Shown: positions 38,235 through 58,385 of the stretch, one piece after another
How positions within the stretch are numbered: the stretch's first letter is position 1
Layout of the letters: each line of letters opens with the position of its first letter
The notes under the pieces: model-generated
Told to the model about the DNA's origin: nothing
Seen by the model: only the letters and a program-made list of their open reading frames with translations
Databases searched by the model: none
NCBI GenBank assembly: GCA_030737835.1
Contig: CM060851.1
Location: 992,001-1,056,000, forward strand
Direction: 5' to 3'
DNA: 64,000 bases
Source: Acorus gramineus
Lineage: Eukaryota > Streptophyta > Magnoliopsida > Acorales > Acoraceae
Program-made: the position numbers and the translations under genes

Positions 38235-39001
38235 TGAAGTACAAGAGCAACCAGTTTCAGATGCCAAAGTACAATATGAAGTGAATAGTTTTGCTTGTGA
38301 CAACAATGAAGGGCCACCATTTGAAAATATAGGAAACGGTTATTTTAACCACTTTTTTTTTTTTTTTGTCAATCCCACCCGTTAGATGATCCACCCCCAT
38401 CAAAAAATTATGAACTGCAAACCCACCCCTATCTAATTATATCACACACTCCACCCCCTCCCAAGTCCCAATGGGCCATTAATCCTCGCAAACGGCATTG
38501 ACGTTCATTTTGTAAGGGTGTTGGAGCAACAGTGATTGGAGGGGAGATGCAAAAGCAGTTGAGGGGGATGAGGAGGAGCTAGTCGGGGACGAGGGTGGCG
38601 TTGGGGAATGTGATGTTAATGGACTCAAAGATCAAGAAGCGGCTCACACTGAAGAGGTCTTCGAGAGGTTTAAAAGGTTCAGGGCAATGGCCTGGTAGGT
38701 GTTAGGTGCCGGAGAAGATAGGCTGATGAGAAAAGAAGGGGTGGGTTTTGCATTGTTGCGGAACAACATTAAATAATATTTGTCATTTTTTAACGGGGTG
38801 GGATTTTGATTTAAAAGGTGGGTATAATGCAAATGATAAAACTTGATCTTCTGATATCTATAGCCTCACCGACTTAATACATCAGTGTCAATCAACAATG
38901 ACAACAATCACAGGCTATGATTTTTTCTTCTCTACCATGTAAATGTCAAATAAATGAAGATTCGATTCAAAAGTTGGGATTGTTGTTTGATGTTCACGCG
39001 A

Positions 39002-40135
39002 CTACAGAAAGGACTCTGCAGTTTTCAGATCATCCAATATGCTAGACTTTACATCATCAGGCATTGTTGCAAAGGGTCCAGCCTTGGAGTAGAAGTTGGC
39101 TAAAGATCTGATCGCTTTCTCGAGCGCGACATAGGATTCCTGGAATTGAAGAATATATTATCAAAAACAGGATTTCATATAATTCCCATTTTAAGATGTA
39201 CAAGAATGATCAACTTTGGTACCACAAAAAATATAGTTTTGTAACAGCATTTCATGTTATCAATCACATAGAGACTTTCCTAGTATATACTAGCTAAGGA
39301 AAATACAAGAAAAAATTCATTCAAGTATATATTTCATGGTTTTTGTAAAGGTATATACTTTGTTAGACAAGTACATACCTTTGGACAAAAAATCAAAACA
39401 GCTTGGAAGGTGCAAAAGGGACCGTCTGAATGAAAACCACATCCATATACTGCTCTTTTTATGATTTTTATGATGTGAAAGCATGTTCAAACTTTGGTAC
39501 CACAAGTAATATAAAGTTTGTGACAACATTTCAAGTTATCAATCAACAAAGAGACTTACCTCAGCTGCCACCGCCTGTTGCCCCCTCCAACCATTCAAAT
39601 ACTCCCGGATCGACTGCTTTGCAGCATCTGCATTTCTTCTAAACTTCGCAACATCCTTACCATCATCCCCTAACGATTCACGAAGTGTCTCCACCAAATC
39701 TCTCGCAGACTTCAAGTACGCCTTTGGCAACGTTTTTCCAGATTTGGTTTTCTCATTGGAATCAAACATGGATTTCAAAGCATCAAGAACACCATCTCCA
39801 TCATCCCCACTTGCCTTCTCTTCTGCTTTAACAAGCAATGGTGACATACCACCACTTAAAATGACAGCTAATGTGGCTCCACCATATAACATAAGAGATC
39901 TTCTATGATATGAGATTTCTCTTGAAGCGATGATAAATTGACTTCGGAACTGCAGTTTATCTGTTCTGTTGCACAAAAGTTAGAAAATGATCAATCAAAC
40001 TAAATTGCATGTATTTTGTCTTACAATTAATAGTTGTGGCTAAAACTTACAGTCTGAAATATTTTTTGAGTTCTGCTCGCTCGATTTAGGTGCTGAAAGA
40101 TAGCAATCGTTCAACACTGGAAAACGGGCTGCCAT
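39002..40135 (-). CDS. LPA19: PSB27-H2/LPA19-like photosystem II assembly protein, thylakoid lumen
   Basis: In Arabidopsis LPA19 (PSB27-H2) assists C-terminal processing of the D1 precursor in the lumen. Exons (minus): 40051-40135, 39560-39960 and 39002-39139; phases close, giving 207 aa. The start at 40135 is supported by an in-frame TAA created at the upstream UTR splice (41977 to 40176). A leader is followed by HRRSL and a hydrophobic stretch ending LLVKAEE, a twin-arginine-type lumen-targeting signal. The mature part carries TLPKAYLKSARDLVETLRESL, KFRRNADAAKQSIREYLNGWRGQ, and a last exon SYVALEKAIRSLANFYSKAGP ending AESFL. This matches the H2 type and not the shorter PSB27-H1 (recall). 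A 5'-UTR exon with a good gtatgc donor starts at 41977 and extends rightwards to about 42040. Confidence 0.9.
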
Positions 40136-40176
40136 CCTCTTTGTGTAGGATAGACTCTCAAGCCTTTGAACGCAAA

Positions 40177-41976
40177 CTGCACATGTGAGAAAATGAAATT
40201 CTCCTTGATCAATGAAAGAGAGGAACACTTCAGAGGACCCATGTATTAATTGTTCAAATGATCTGTACTACTTCGCCTTCTACAGAATCTCAACATATAA
40301 TTACAGTCACTTTTTTTTTTTAAGTATCAAATTCTCTCAAGCATTGAAACTCAATCTGAACATATGATGAACATCAACCCATTAAAGGAAAAAAATTTCG
40401 AGGAGTCTTATAGATACATTGCTCGAATGAATTCATATGACGACGAGAACAAACTACAAATACAACACCTATTGGTCAGGGGTTTTTTTTTTTTTTGAAA
40501 AGGTGGGTTTTACTTAAAAACTATCAGTATTCCTTATCCTACTTTTTCATCTTCAATAGATTCGAAACATACAATTCCAATCACTATTTTAGACAGCGAG
40601 ACATTTTGTAATCGAATCTACTCTCAAGCCTAGATGCAAACTGAACATATGGGGAAAAAAATCTTAAACTCAAAATTAAACTTTCTTTGACCATTGAAAG
40701 GTCAACAAACATTGAAGGGTCTCAAAGATATATTGTTATTATGAAATCTCAACGTCCATAAACAATTTCCAGTTGTTTCACATCCTCACACCCACTTCAT
40801 CTTCTATAGAACCACAAACTATTCCATTTTCCAACCATTTTTGTACAGTATACACCCAATCCTTGCAATCTAAATATGGAAAACAGCTTAAATTCAACAC
40901 AATACATTTCCTTGATCAATGAAAGTGAGAACAAAATGTCAAAGGCTCTCATATATACATTACTTGGAATGAAGCGGGCGACAACCATGACATTTTCAAT
41001 GAGGATAAAGAACCAATTATTTTATTTGGGTACCTAAAAAACACAATCAGATCTTCTCTCCCTCACTTCTACTCCATCGTCTATAGCATCTAAAAAACAC
41101 AATTCCAACCACCATTTTATAAAATGAACCATTTTTAGGATTCATTAAAAAAATCCAATCTTTAGCTTCCATTTAGGAATGGAACCACGAAGCCAATTAC
41201 TTTATCTTAATATCTAAAGAACACAATCAAAGAATTTCTCTCTCCCTTCTACTCCATCATCTATAGCATCTAAAAAACACAACTCCAACCAACCTTTAAA
41301 AAAGGCCCATTTTTAGGATTCATTTTAAAAAATAATCTAATCTCTACTGCATGAACTCAACTAAAATCACAAAATTGAATAAATTACAGCATAATAGATA
41401 TATCTTAATTGAGAACCAAAAAAAAATCCTTGCAATAAAAACTTATGAAAATAGCATAATTCAACACAAACTTTTCATTAATCAACAAAAATGAGAGAAA
41501 ATTATAGTCTCTCATACATTCGCGTGACAAACATAACAATTCCAAAGAGCAAACAAAGCACAAGGACAATTATTTTATTTGGGTACCTAAAAAACACAAT
41601 CAAATCTTCACTCCCTCACTTCTACTTCATCTATAACATCTAAAAAACACAATTCCAATCACCTTTTTAGAAAAATGAACCATTTTTATTATTCATCAAA
41701 AAAATCCAATCTTTACCATCCCATTAGAAGATGAGCCACAACGCCAACCATTTTATCTGGGTAATCATAACTTCTCTCCCTCACTTCTACCCATCATTTC
41801 TAACATATCAAAAACACAATTTCAACCAACCATTTAAAAAAAAAAAAAACCATTTTTAGGATTCACAAAAAAAAGTAATCTTTAGTACACAAAACACTTC
41901 AATATACATGATTTTGAGCACATTCAGAGCATAACATGTTATAAAAACATCAAAGAAAGAAAACAAGAAAGCATAC
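40177..41976 (-). repeat. Degenerate tandem repeats filling the 5'-UTR intron of the LPA19-like gene
   Basis: The intron is bounded by an acceptor at 40177-40178 and a donor at 41975-41976 (minus). Within it, units resembling 'tttatttgggtacctaaaaaacacaatc' followed by ctccctcacttctac and acaattccaa..acc recur near 41016, 41199, 41572 and 41750, a spacing of about 180 bp or twice that. A second motif, cttgatcaatgaaag, recurs near 40205 and 40910, with relatives near 40690 and 41490. The units are diverged, with indels. No coding sequence was seen. Confidence 0.75.
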
Positions 41977-42718
41977 CTTATCACAGTCTCTTCAAAAATC
42001 TCTGCTTTTCATTTCCTATCTGATTTTGATACAAACCTATTCATTCCTTGTGAGTCCTATACAGAGCTTTATTAGTAGTATATAAGACCTCCATGATTTG
42101 GACGGTTATGATGGCGTGAAGAAGATCACCCGATCTGAGACGTACGATTGGTGATCCTCCAATCATCACCGTTGATGTTTCGGATTTTTTAAAATCTGCA
42201 TACATGGAACTTGGACGGTCAAGATTGCCAAATAAAGACCACAGGTTTTCCTTATCTGGAATGAGGGAGAGACTCCGCCGTAAACTGCACCTTCTTCGCT
42301 TCTCCCGCAAGGATCCGTTAATGCTAACCGTCCGATCTGACGAGGTACAGGTTCCACATCGATCGAACGGGTCTGATTCGTTGTAAGTCAAAAATAGTCA
42401 ACGGGTAGACCTGATTTCAAGACCGCCGTTTCTATTGGATCTCCGTTGGCGCCTTTTTTATTTTAAATTCTAATTTTAAATTTTTAATAACAAAATAACA
42501 AATTTTAAATGAGATCTTTAGAAATGAGTGCCTTTAATAAATTAGTTTGATATTAAAAAATTAAAAATTGATATATATTTACATCATAAAAAAAAAATGT
42601 TGGCATATTTTACAACAAAGACAAACATCTTAAAAAGCTTTTTATCGTAATTCATCTCATAAAAAATCACTAAATAAAAAGTAAATATGAAAAATGTTCA
42701 ATATTAAACCCATTTTAA

Positions 42719-43163
42719 CCCTCTGTTTGTTTTTGGTATAAAATCTCGAATAAGTCAGAATAACTCTGATAAGAATTTTCAAGTGTTTATTTAACCCGGA
42801 TAATCTCTGATAAAGTATGTCAGAATAAACCTTAATAAAGTGGTATATGGATTCCAATCAATCCCTGAAATTAAAATTATCCTACGTTATTCCATCCAAA
42901 GAATATGTGGGCCCACTGTCAAATCAACTGGCATCACCTCTTATAAATAACCTGTCAAATTAACTATTATTATTTTTTCACATTTTATAAATTCTTATCT
43001 ATGCTTTATTCACATTTTACTCAAACAACAAAACATTTATTCTTACGTTTACCAACGAGAATAATTCAAAACACAATATAAAACAAAATCATTTTATCAT
43101 CACTTATAACAGAATAAATGTATACCTAAGAATAAATCATATTCCCATTCCAAACAGAAGCTT
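42719..43163. mobile_element. Probable MITE, about 445 bp
   Basis: The edges ccctctgtttgtttttgg and cattccaaacagaagc are short inverted matches (CTGTTTG/CAAACAG). The interior contains cacattttataaattcttat, which is also found inverted near 59870 (ataaaaatttataaaatgtg) and in related form near 9660. The target duplication is not clear, so class and exact ends are uncertain. Confidence 0.45.
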
Positions 43164-44486
43164 ACAGTCTTTATATTTGCATACACACCCAAATATAATT
43201 TTTTACTTTGCTTAATCGTGTTTCTTCTCTTGCACTATAATATGTTCAATATATATTTTTTATTTTTTTTATATGTTTAGACTTAAATTTACTTGAATCA
43301 AGTGCATGTGTAGATTAAACCTTACAATAGTTTAGTAGCGTTTGAAAACACGTATGAAATATAAATTTTTAAAATAAAGTAGTTTAAATATATTTTAATT
43401 ATTAAAAAACACATTTTTTATATTTTTTAAAAAATAACATTTTTGTAATAATAAAAACTGTAAAAAATAATTTTTTAATTAAACCTATTTTCTTAAACAT
43501 TGGATAACATGTTTGAATTTTTTTTGTTTAGATACTTGATCCTTTCAAATATCAATTCAATAGGAGTGCACATGGCGTACGATTTGGGATGACAGACTTG
43601 GCACGACTCGACCAGTTCGGGTGACTTCGGGCTTGCAGGACCCACGGTTGATTTCTATAGTTTGGATCCACTTTTATTATGTCAACAAACATGGGGTCAC
43701 TCTTTTGACTAAAGAATGATATAATATAATTATCAGGTAAGTTATTTTCAAAAATTGATGTTATTTAAGATTATGATCATCATCTAAATTAATAAAATCT
43801 AATTAGTATGGAATACAAAAATATAAAAATTTCAGATCCAATGATAAAAAAAAGATGATTAATGTAGTGATCAAAGGATCTATTTAGAAACACGTTTAAA
43901 AAATAAGATTTTAAATAAAATGACTTAATTTTTTACGTTTTTTAAAAAATAATATTTTTATTCTAAAAGTTGTAAGTAACTTTTTAATTCAGTTATTTTT
44001 ATAGAATGCGTTTAAAAATACTTTTCAAATTTCTATTTAATTAAAAATAGAATCACCTTATTTAAATGTTATCAAACCGACCATAAATTAATTTTAAATC
44101 ACAAAAAATCATTGCTGTTACGATGTTATCGGTTATCAGATAAATTCACGTAAGATTAACCAGCAAAAAAACTTACACCGAGGATGTTCATATGATATGA
44201 ATAATGACGGGTTATTTTATAATGGGCGCTGTTACACCAAAATCTATTTTCAACCTTATATGCGTCGATAGATTTCTTTCTATGTATATACTTATATTAA
44301 TAATATATGCATCCATATAATTCATTAGAGTCTATGTTTCATTTTTTATAAAAACATGTGTATCATTAGATGATATATATTATTTTTAAAAAATTCAAAA
44401 TATTTATAGATTAAAATTGAGACTAAAAAATAGTGCTGGATGTAATATTATCCTTTTATAATTGTCTTCATCACATGCAAACTCGC

Positions 44487-44504
44487 TTCTAGAACGTTCT
44501 AGAC
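44487..44504 (+). promoter_or_regulatory. Heat-shock-element-like palindrome upstream of cysteine synthase
   Basis: The sequence TTCTAGAACGTTCTAGA fits alternating nTTCn/nGAAn units (TTC-GAA-TTC and a partial GA). Positions 44488-44503 form a perfect 16-bp palindrome. It lies about 160 bp before the TATA box and about 345 bp before the ATG at 44846. Binding by heat-shock factors is inference. Confidence 0.6.
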
Positions 44505-44650
44505 CTTGATACAGGATCGAACGGCCGAGATCAAATGATCCTTGGTTCGTGGTCCGGTGCGCCGCGAAGCACGATAATCCGTCGTCCCTCGTCAATGCTT
44601 CGCCAGGAATGCCAGGCAATCTATCACTCTTTGTTTCCATCGGTCCCTTC

Positions 44651-44658
44651 TATTTAAG
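44651..44658 (+). promoter_or_regulatory. TATA box of the cysteine synthase gene
   Basis: TATTTAAG lies about 190 bp before the ATG at 44846, in a locally GC-richer promoter. The distance suggests transcription starting near 44680-44690. Confidence 0.55.
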
Positions 44659-44845
44659 CCCAGCCAAATCGGCATTGAAAGACAAAAACAGTGTGTTTTG
44701 AAATTCTAGCCTTTCGTTCCTTTGAAAGGTCGCTCTGTTTGGGTGAGTTTGGGATCTCTGGACACCGTTTGATCTTCCTCTTTTTGAGGACTTACGGCGT
44801 TATCTCTGTGTGATTTTGTAGTGAATCGTTTGAACCGAACAAAAC

Positions 44846-50643
<5,798 letters not shown>

Positions 50644-51623
50644 CCATGATCTATTTTTGACCACTCCTTTGTGGTTCTTTTTCTCCCTTCATGTGGTGGT
50701 TCCTAATAAAATTATTCACCTGCCATAAGAAACACATGTGGACTCAACTAGCTTTCCTCATAATTGCGAATGTTGCAACTTTTTCTTGAGTTATTGAATT
50801 GTAAAACATTTTTATTCATATTATAGTTAATGTATGTTTGGTAAATCATGAGTATTTGGAATTTTGAAAGCTACATGGTAGATAGCCACTGTTGCTCCTG
50901 ATACAAAGGTATGTTATTTCATGGGCGCCGAAAACAGTAGTTTTAACTGAGTATATAAAATTTCTATTCAAATGTGTGTACTAGATGAGTATATATTTGA
51001 TTAGGTAAAGGGCACGTCTACTCCCACCAATCAATTCACTGAGCCCACTAACCCAGAAAAAGAAAAAACCATAGGTTTAATTTTAACATTATTAGTCCCA
51101 CTAAGCATTTAATAGTCTCCTTGTCAAATATTGTTTAAAAATTTAACAGTTGCCTTATCAATCATTCAATATATTTAACAGTAGAGTAGTTCTATTAACT
51201 GTGTTTCACAACATTTGGTAGTTGGGTTGTCGAATTAGGAGGGATTATATGACTGTAGAAGTGTTGAATTGAATCACACAATTTTTTTGAAAAAAAACTT
51301 GAAATACACTTGATCAATTAAATATTTAATGTACATTAAAATATTAACACATTCAAATTTCATTTAATATTTACAATATATTCACTTTCAATATTAAAAA
51401 AACATTGTTTAAAATATTGAATATTTAAAATAAATTGTTTATTTAAACACATGAACTAATTCGACTTAAGCCCAATGATTCGTGTCTTTGCTTTTTATTT
51501 TCGTTGATTGGCAACAAGGTGGGGGACTTGGACACTCCTCTACTATTTGTCCTTATGTTATTTTAAAAATAAAGCTCTTATTTTTTATAGTGTCCTTGAT
51601 CTTTGTAATTATCCCTATGTAGA

Positions 51624-52547
51624 TGGCTGCGGATATCCGCACCCCGAGTTACAAGAAATCCACCCTTTTTTTTTTTAATTTTTTTTATGTACTGTAGCAG
51701 TAAACGGAAACCCACCCCGACGGTGGTGAATGATGGTCGCCAGAGGTTCCGACGAGTGTACCAACCCAGGTCGACATTCCTTCTGGCGACGGTGTTGAAG
51801 TGTGGTCGCCCGAAGGCCCGGTGAGCTAAAGTAAGAGAGAATAAATTCACATTTTTACAAGTTTCAAACCAAATAGACAAATTTCACATTTAAACACATA
51901 TAACAGACAGACATAGCAGCATTTAAAACACATCAAAATATGATGTTAGCATTTATAACACATCAAAATACGATGTTAGCATTCCATAACGAATCATTCA
52001 TATGACTACAATACAAAATACATGTTCAAATTATTTTTATGTTTATTTTTATTTTTTGAAAAAATGAGTAATTGTTTTTATTGGATATGTTATTTATTTT
52101 TATATATGAAAAAATCAATATAGTCACATGAATGATTGTGGAATTTGAACATGTATTTTGTTGTGTAGTCACATGAATGGTTGGTTTGGAATGTGAATGT
52201 CATATTTTGATGTGTTTTAAATGCTGTTATGGCTGTCTGTTATATGTGTTTAAATGTGAAATTTGTCTATTTGGTTTGAAACTTGTAAAAATGTGAATTT
52301 ATTCTCTCTTACTTTAGCTCGCCGGGCCTTCGGGCGATCATACTTCAACACCGTTGTTAGAAGGAATGCTGACCTGGGTTGGCACACTCGTCGGAACTTC
52401 TGGCGACCATCATTCACCACCGTCGTCAGAGGGAATGCCAATCTCAGGATGAGTTTCCGTTTACTGTTACAGTACATAATTTTTTTTTTTATTATTATTT
52501 TTTTAAAAGATGGATTTCTTGTAACTTGGGGTGCGGATATCGACGCC
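51624..52547. mobile_element. Palindromic Mutator-like element with arms of about 400 bp
   Basis: The left arm (51624 to about 52034) and right arm (about 52136-52547) are inverted copies from the outer GATATCCGCACCCC to inner catgttcaaatt. They share aaattcacatttttacaagt, acggtggtgaatgatggtcg and cgcccgaaggcccgg. Flanks ctatgtaga (51615-51623) and ctctgtaga (52548-52556) form a 9-bp target duplication with one mismatch, the size expected for Mutator. The only notable ORFs are mirror images in the arms (51578-51880 minus and 52263-52592 plus, both starting MSIWFETCKNVNLFSLTLA); they arise from the palindrome and match no transposase I know. Confidence 0.8.
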
Positions 52548-52956
52548 CTCTGTAGACACCTGTACAATTCACAGCACTACTATAGACTCTAATTACAAAG
52601 CAAAATGAAAAAAAAAAAAAAAAAAGAAGATGACGGAGTGGTGTGCAGTCCTAGAAGAGATGGACATAGGCATAAAAATTTATTGCAACTAAATGTGCAA
52701 GCTTACGGAATTAAAATAGTTGTAAATTTTTTTTAAATTTTAGGTGATGTTTTGTATCAAGATAAAGATGCAAGATTTAAGACAAATGGGAGAGAAGCAA
52801 AGAGAGAGACCACGGAGAGGCTGAGAGGAGAAGGGTGATGGTTTGCGTTGAGACAGGATTCGCTTGCTGGCCCTTTCTCTCTCTCTCCCTCTCTCTCTCT
52901 CTCTCTGATCCCTCTACCCTACTATTGCCCTCCTTGGTGTTCATCATCTCCACCAC

Positions 52957-53405
52957 TAAGGGTGGTAAAAGATCGATCGAGTATCAGGTTTGGTTCAGGA
53001 ACGAGTTTCATTTCGTGTTCAAGCTCGATTCGTTAAGTTCGTGAAAAGCTCGGTTGAAGCTCGGCTTGGCTCGTTTGTTAAATAAGCGAAGCTGAAGCTC
53101 GAATCAAGACTCGGTTCAAGCTCGTTTAGCTAAAAAAAAACCTTGTTTAGCATCTAAGAAGTCACATTTCACAAATTATAACACCTTATACATATGAAAG
53201 TGACATATGCTCGGGCTCGATTCGTTCCTCATTTTTCTGTTAAGTAAACGAGCTCAGGCTTGGCTCGGACTCGGTTCAAGCTGTGCTCGTTTACAGACCG
53301 AGCTTTAAAAATTATTCAAGTCCGGCTCGTTTGTTTAATTGAATGAGCCATGAATGAGCTTTAACCGAATCGAGCCCGAATTATTCGACTCATTTACAAG
53401 CCCTT
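52957..53405. mobile_element. hAT element, 449 bp, with perfect 8-bp target duplication
   Basis: tccaccac occurs at 52949-52956 and 53406-53413, immediately outside ends TAAGGGTGGTAAA and TTTACAAGCCCTT (inverted). The subterminal regions repeat gctcg(g/a)tt, ttcaagctcg and ctcggctcg words on both sides. No transposase is present. A relative without a clear duplication is at 37008-37368. Confidence 0.85.
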
Positions 53406-54110
53406 TCCACCACCACCCTCCTCTTCCCCTGCCTATCCCTCTCTCACCTTCATTCTCCTACCCCTCATTCGTCAACCATTGTTTTCCCATCTCTTGTCAA
53501 TCACTGCTTCTCTCACCTTCCCACTCTCTCTCTCTCTCTTCCTACGCTCTTCTTCACACCTCTAAATTTTTTTTACTGTAATGAGATGGGTGCCGTTATT
53601 CTCACCTTCCTCTTTATCTATCCCACATTCTAAAAAAACCGTATGGATCCCACTACCCAACACATTCCACCATCCCAAAAAAGCTAAATGAACAATCCAA
53701 CGCATCTCTCTGTTCGTCTGCCTTGGTGTTGAATTTACGTGGAAATTAATTTATTAAAGAAAAGAAGAGGCATTCAAGTTACTCAGACACAAATAGAGTA
53801 TGACAATTTGGTCAATGTAAATGGCTTATGGTTTGTTAGTAACTTATACGGAGAGAGCAGCTTTGGTTGAAGGGATGCAGGGCAGCTTGGACTGTCCTTC
53901 CCTCCTTGTACCTAGGCAAGCTTGACACAATCTCTACATTTAATTTGTACAGTGAGTGCTAGTTATTGTAAAGTTTTGAAAATTTTACAGCAGTACAAAT
54001 TTTGATTACCAATGAAAAAAAAGAGTAATAGGTTTGATATTTGAGTTGAGAGGTATTTATAAGGTAATGGGTTTGGGTTTAATATGGTTGTGAGTATAAC
54101 AAAAAAAAAG

Positions 54111-54967
54111 TAGTGGGAATAGCTTGACCCGAATGAAATAAGTAAGAAATAATTAAAGCCTGCGAATCAGACGAATACAGATAAGAGAAACCCATATCTA
54201 TATCTGAACTGGATATCCGAAAAAATATTCGTATCTAACATCCGACGGATATTAATAAGAAATAAGTAAGAAATAATTAAGTATGCGAATCAGACAAATA
54301 GAGATAAGACAGTGGGAATAGAAAGAAATAAAAAGTAGTAAGTAAGAAATAAAAAGTAGTGGGAATAGCTTGACCCGAATGAAATAAGTAAGAAATAACT
54401 ATAGTGTGTAAATTAGATAAATACAGATCAGATAAGCCCATATTTATATCCGAACTGCATATCTAAAAAAATATCCGTATCTGACATCCGACGGATATTG
54501 AAAGTAAATATTCGTATTCGATTCGAAAATCCAGATTTGAATACGGATAATTATCTAAAATATTCAAAAATTTAAAATGAATATAGAATGATTAAAATAT
54601 CAAAAAATCTAATATCCAAAAATAAAAATCATATATATAACATTTGAAATATGTACAAAAATCTAATAATTAACTAGTATATAAGACATAAAATTATAAG
54701 TATATACATAAGGCATTACATGCTTTAGAGTTAAAAATAAAAACCCTTACTAATACTAAAAATATAAAATATAATAATGTTTTCGGATATGAATATTTTT
54801 CGAATCGAATACAGGCATATTCGTATCCGATCCAAAAAATTTTAGATACACAAAATTTTTCAGATATGGATATGAATATTTTTTTGATATTGAATATTTT
54901 CTAGATTTTTTGAAAACGGATTCCTATCGGATATAAATATTTTTTTTAGATAATTATGAATAACCAT
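54111..54967. repeat. Word-rich repeat region with 246-bp duplication
   Basis: tagtgggaatagcttgaccc recurs at 54111 and 54357, each followed by aataagtaagaaataa and later by ccatat(c/t)tatatc(t/c)gaact and catccgacggatatt. Towards 54900 the words gatatgaatattttt and ttcgtatccgatcc recur. The right side ends near cacacccctaat, a hAT-like terminus in inverted form, but the left end is obscured by the duplication. Confidence 0.6.
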
Positions 54968-55110
54968 TCCCAAAAATTACAATTACTAACACACCCCTAA
55001 TAAAAGAAAAATAGGTTCAATTCAAGGCCACTCATCCCGTGGATCTATAGCCATCAGAAAACCACTCCTCATGGACGGCTGTGATCGGATCCCTCCACTG
55101 TTACTCACCC

Positions 55111-58385
<3,275 letters not shown>

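Larger units (their letters stand above)
36228..39001. other. XRN4 5' flank and intergenic region
   Basis: Immediately upstream of the XRN4 ATG (minus) is a GA/CT-rich leader (36228-36320) with aaccctaa motifs on the minus strand, probably the 5' UTR and promoter. The rest is AT-rich and holds the hAT-like element at 37008-37368 and a 47-bp tandem repeat at 38140. The stretch 38470-38860 is locally GC-richer with scattered short frames but matches nothing I recognise. Confidence 0.5.
42041..44845. other. Intergenic region between divergent genes (LPA19-like and cysteine synthase)
   Basis: The stretch 42041-42400 is the promoter side of the LPA19-like gene. The stretch 42719-43163 looks like a MITE-type element. 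The stretch 43170-44400 is AT-rich with no recognised element. The stretch 44440-44845 is the promoter and 5' UTR of the cysteine synthase gene and includes the listed heat-shock-type palindrome and TATA box. No coding sequence was recognised. Confidence 0.55.

Noticed and set aside
38470-38860. GC-richer patch with short frames, possible gene remnant
   Set aside because: No frame in either direction gave a recognisable domain; left as unassigned intergenic sequence.
40177-41976. Spaced repeats suggesting a CRISPR-like array
   Set aside because: Units are about 180 bp, degenerate and inside a plant intron; this is ordinary tandem-repeat DNA.
42041-42391. 116-aa minus-strand ORF upstream of the LPA19-like gene
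   Set aside because: Overlaps the probable promoter and UTR exon, has no recognisable motif and no splice or start context; probably chance.
52263-52592. ORF of 109 aa starting MSIWFETCKNV, and its mirror at 51578-51880
   Set aside because: Both fall within the arms of a palindromic transposon and mirror each other; no known domain, so not annotated as genes.
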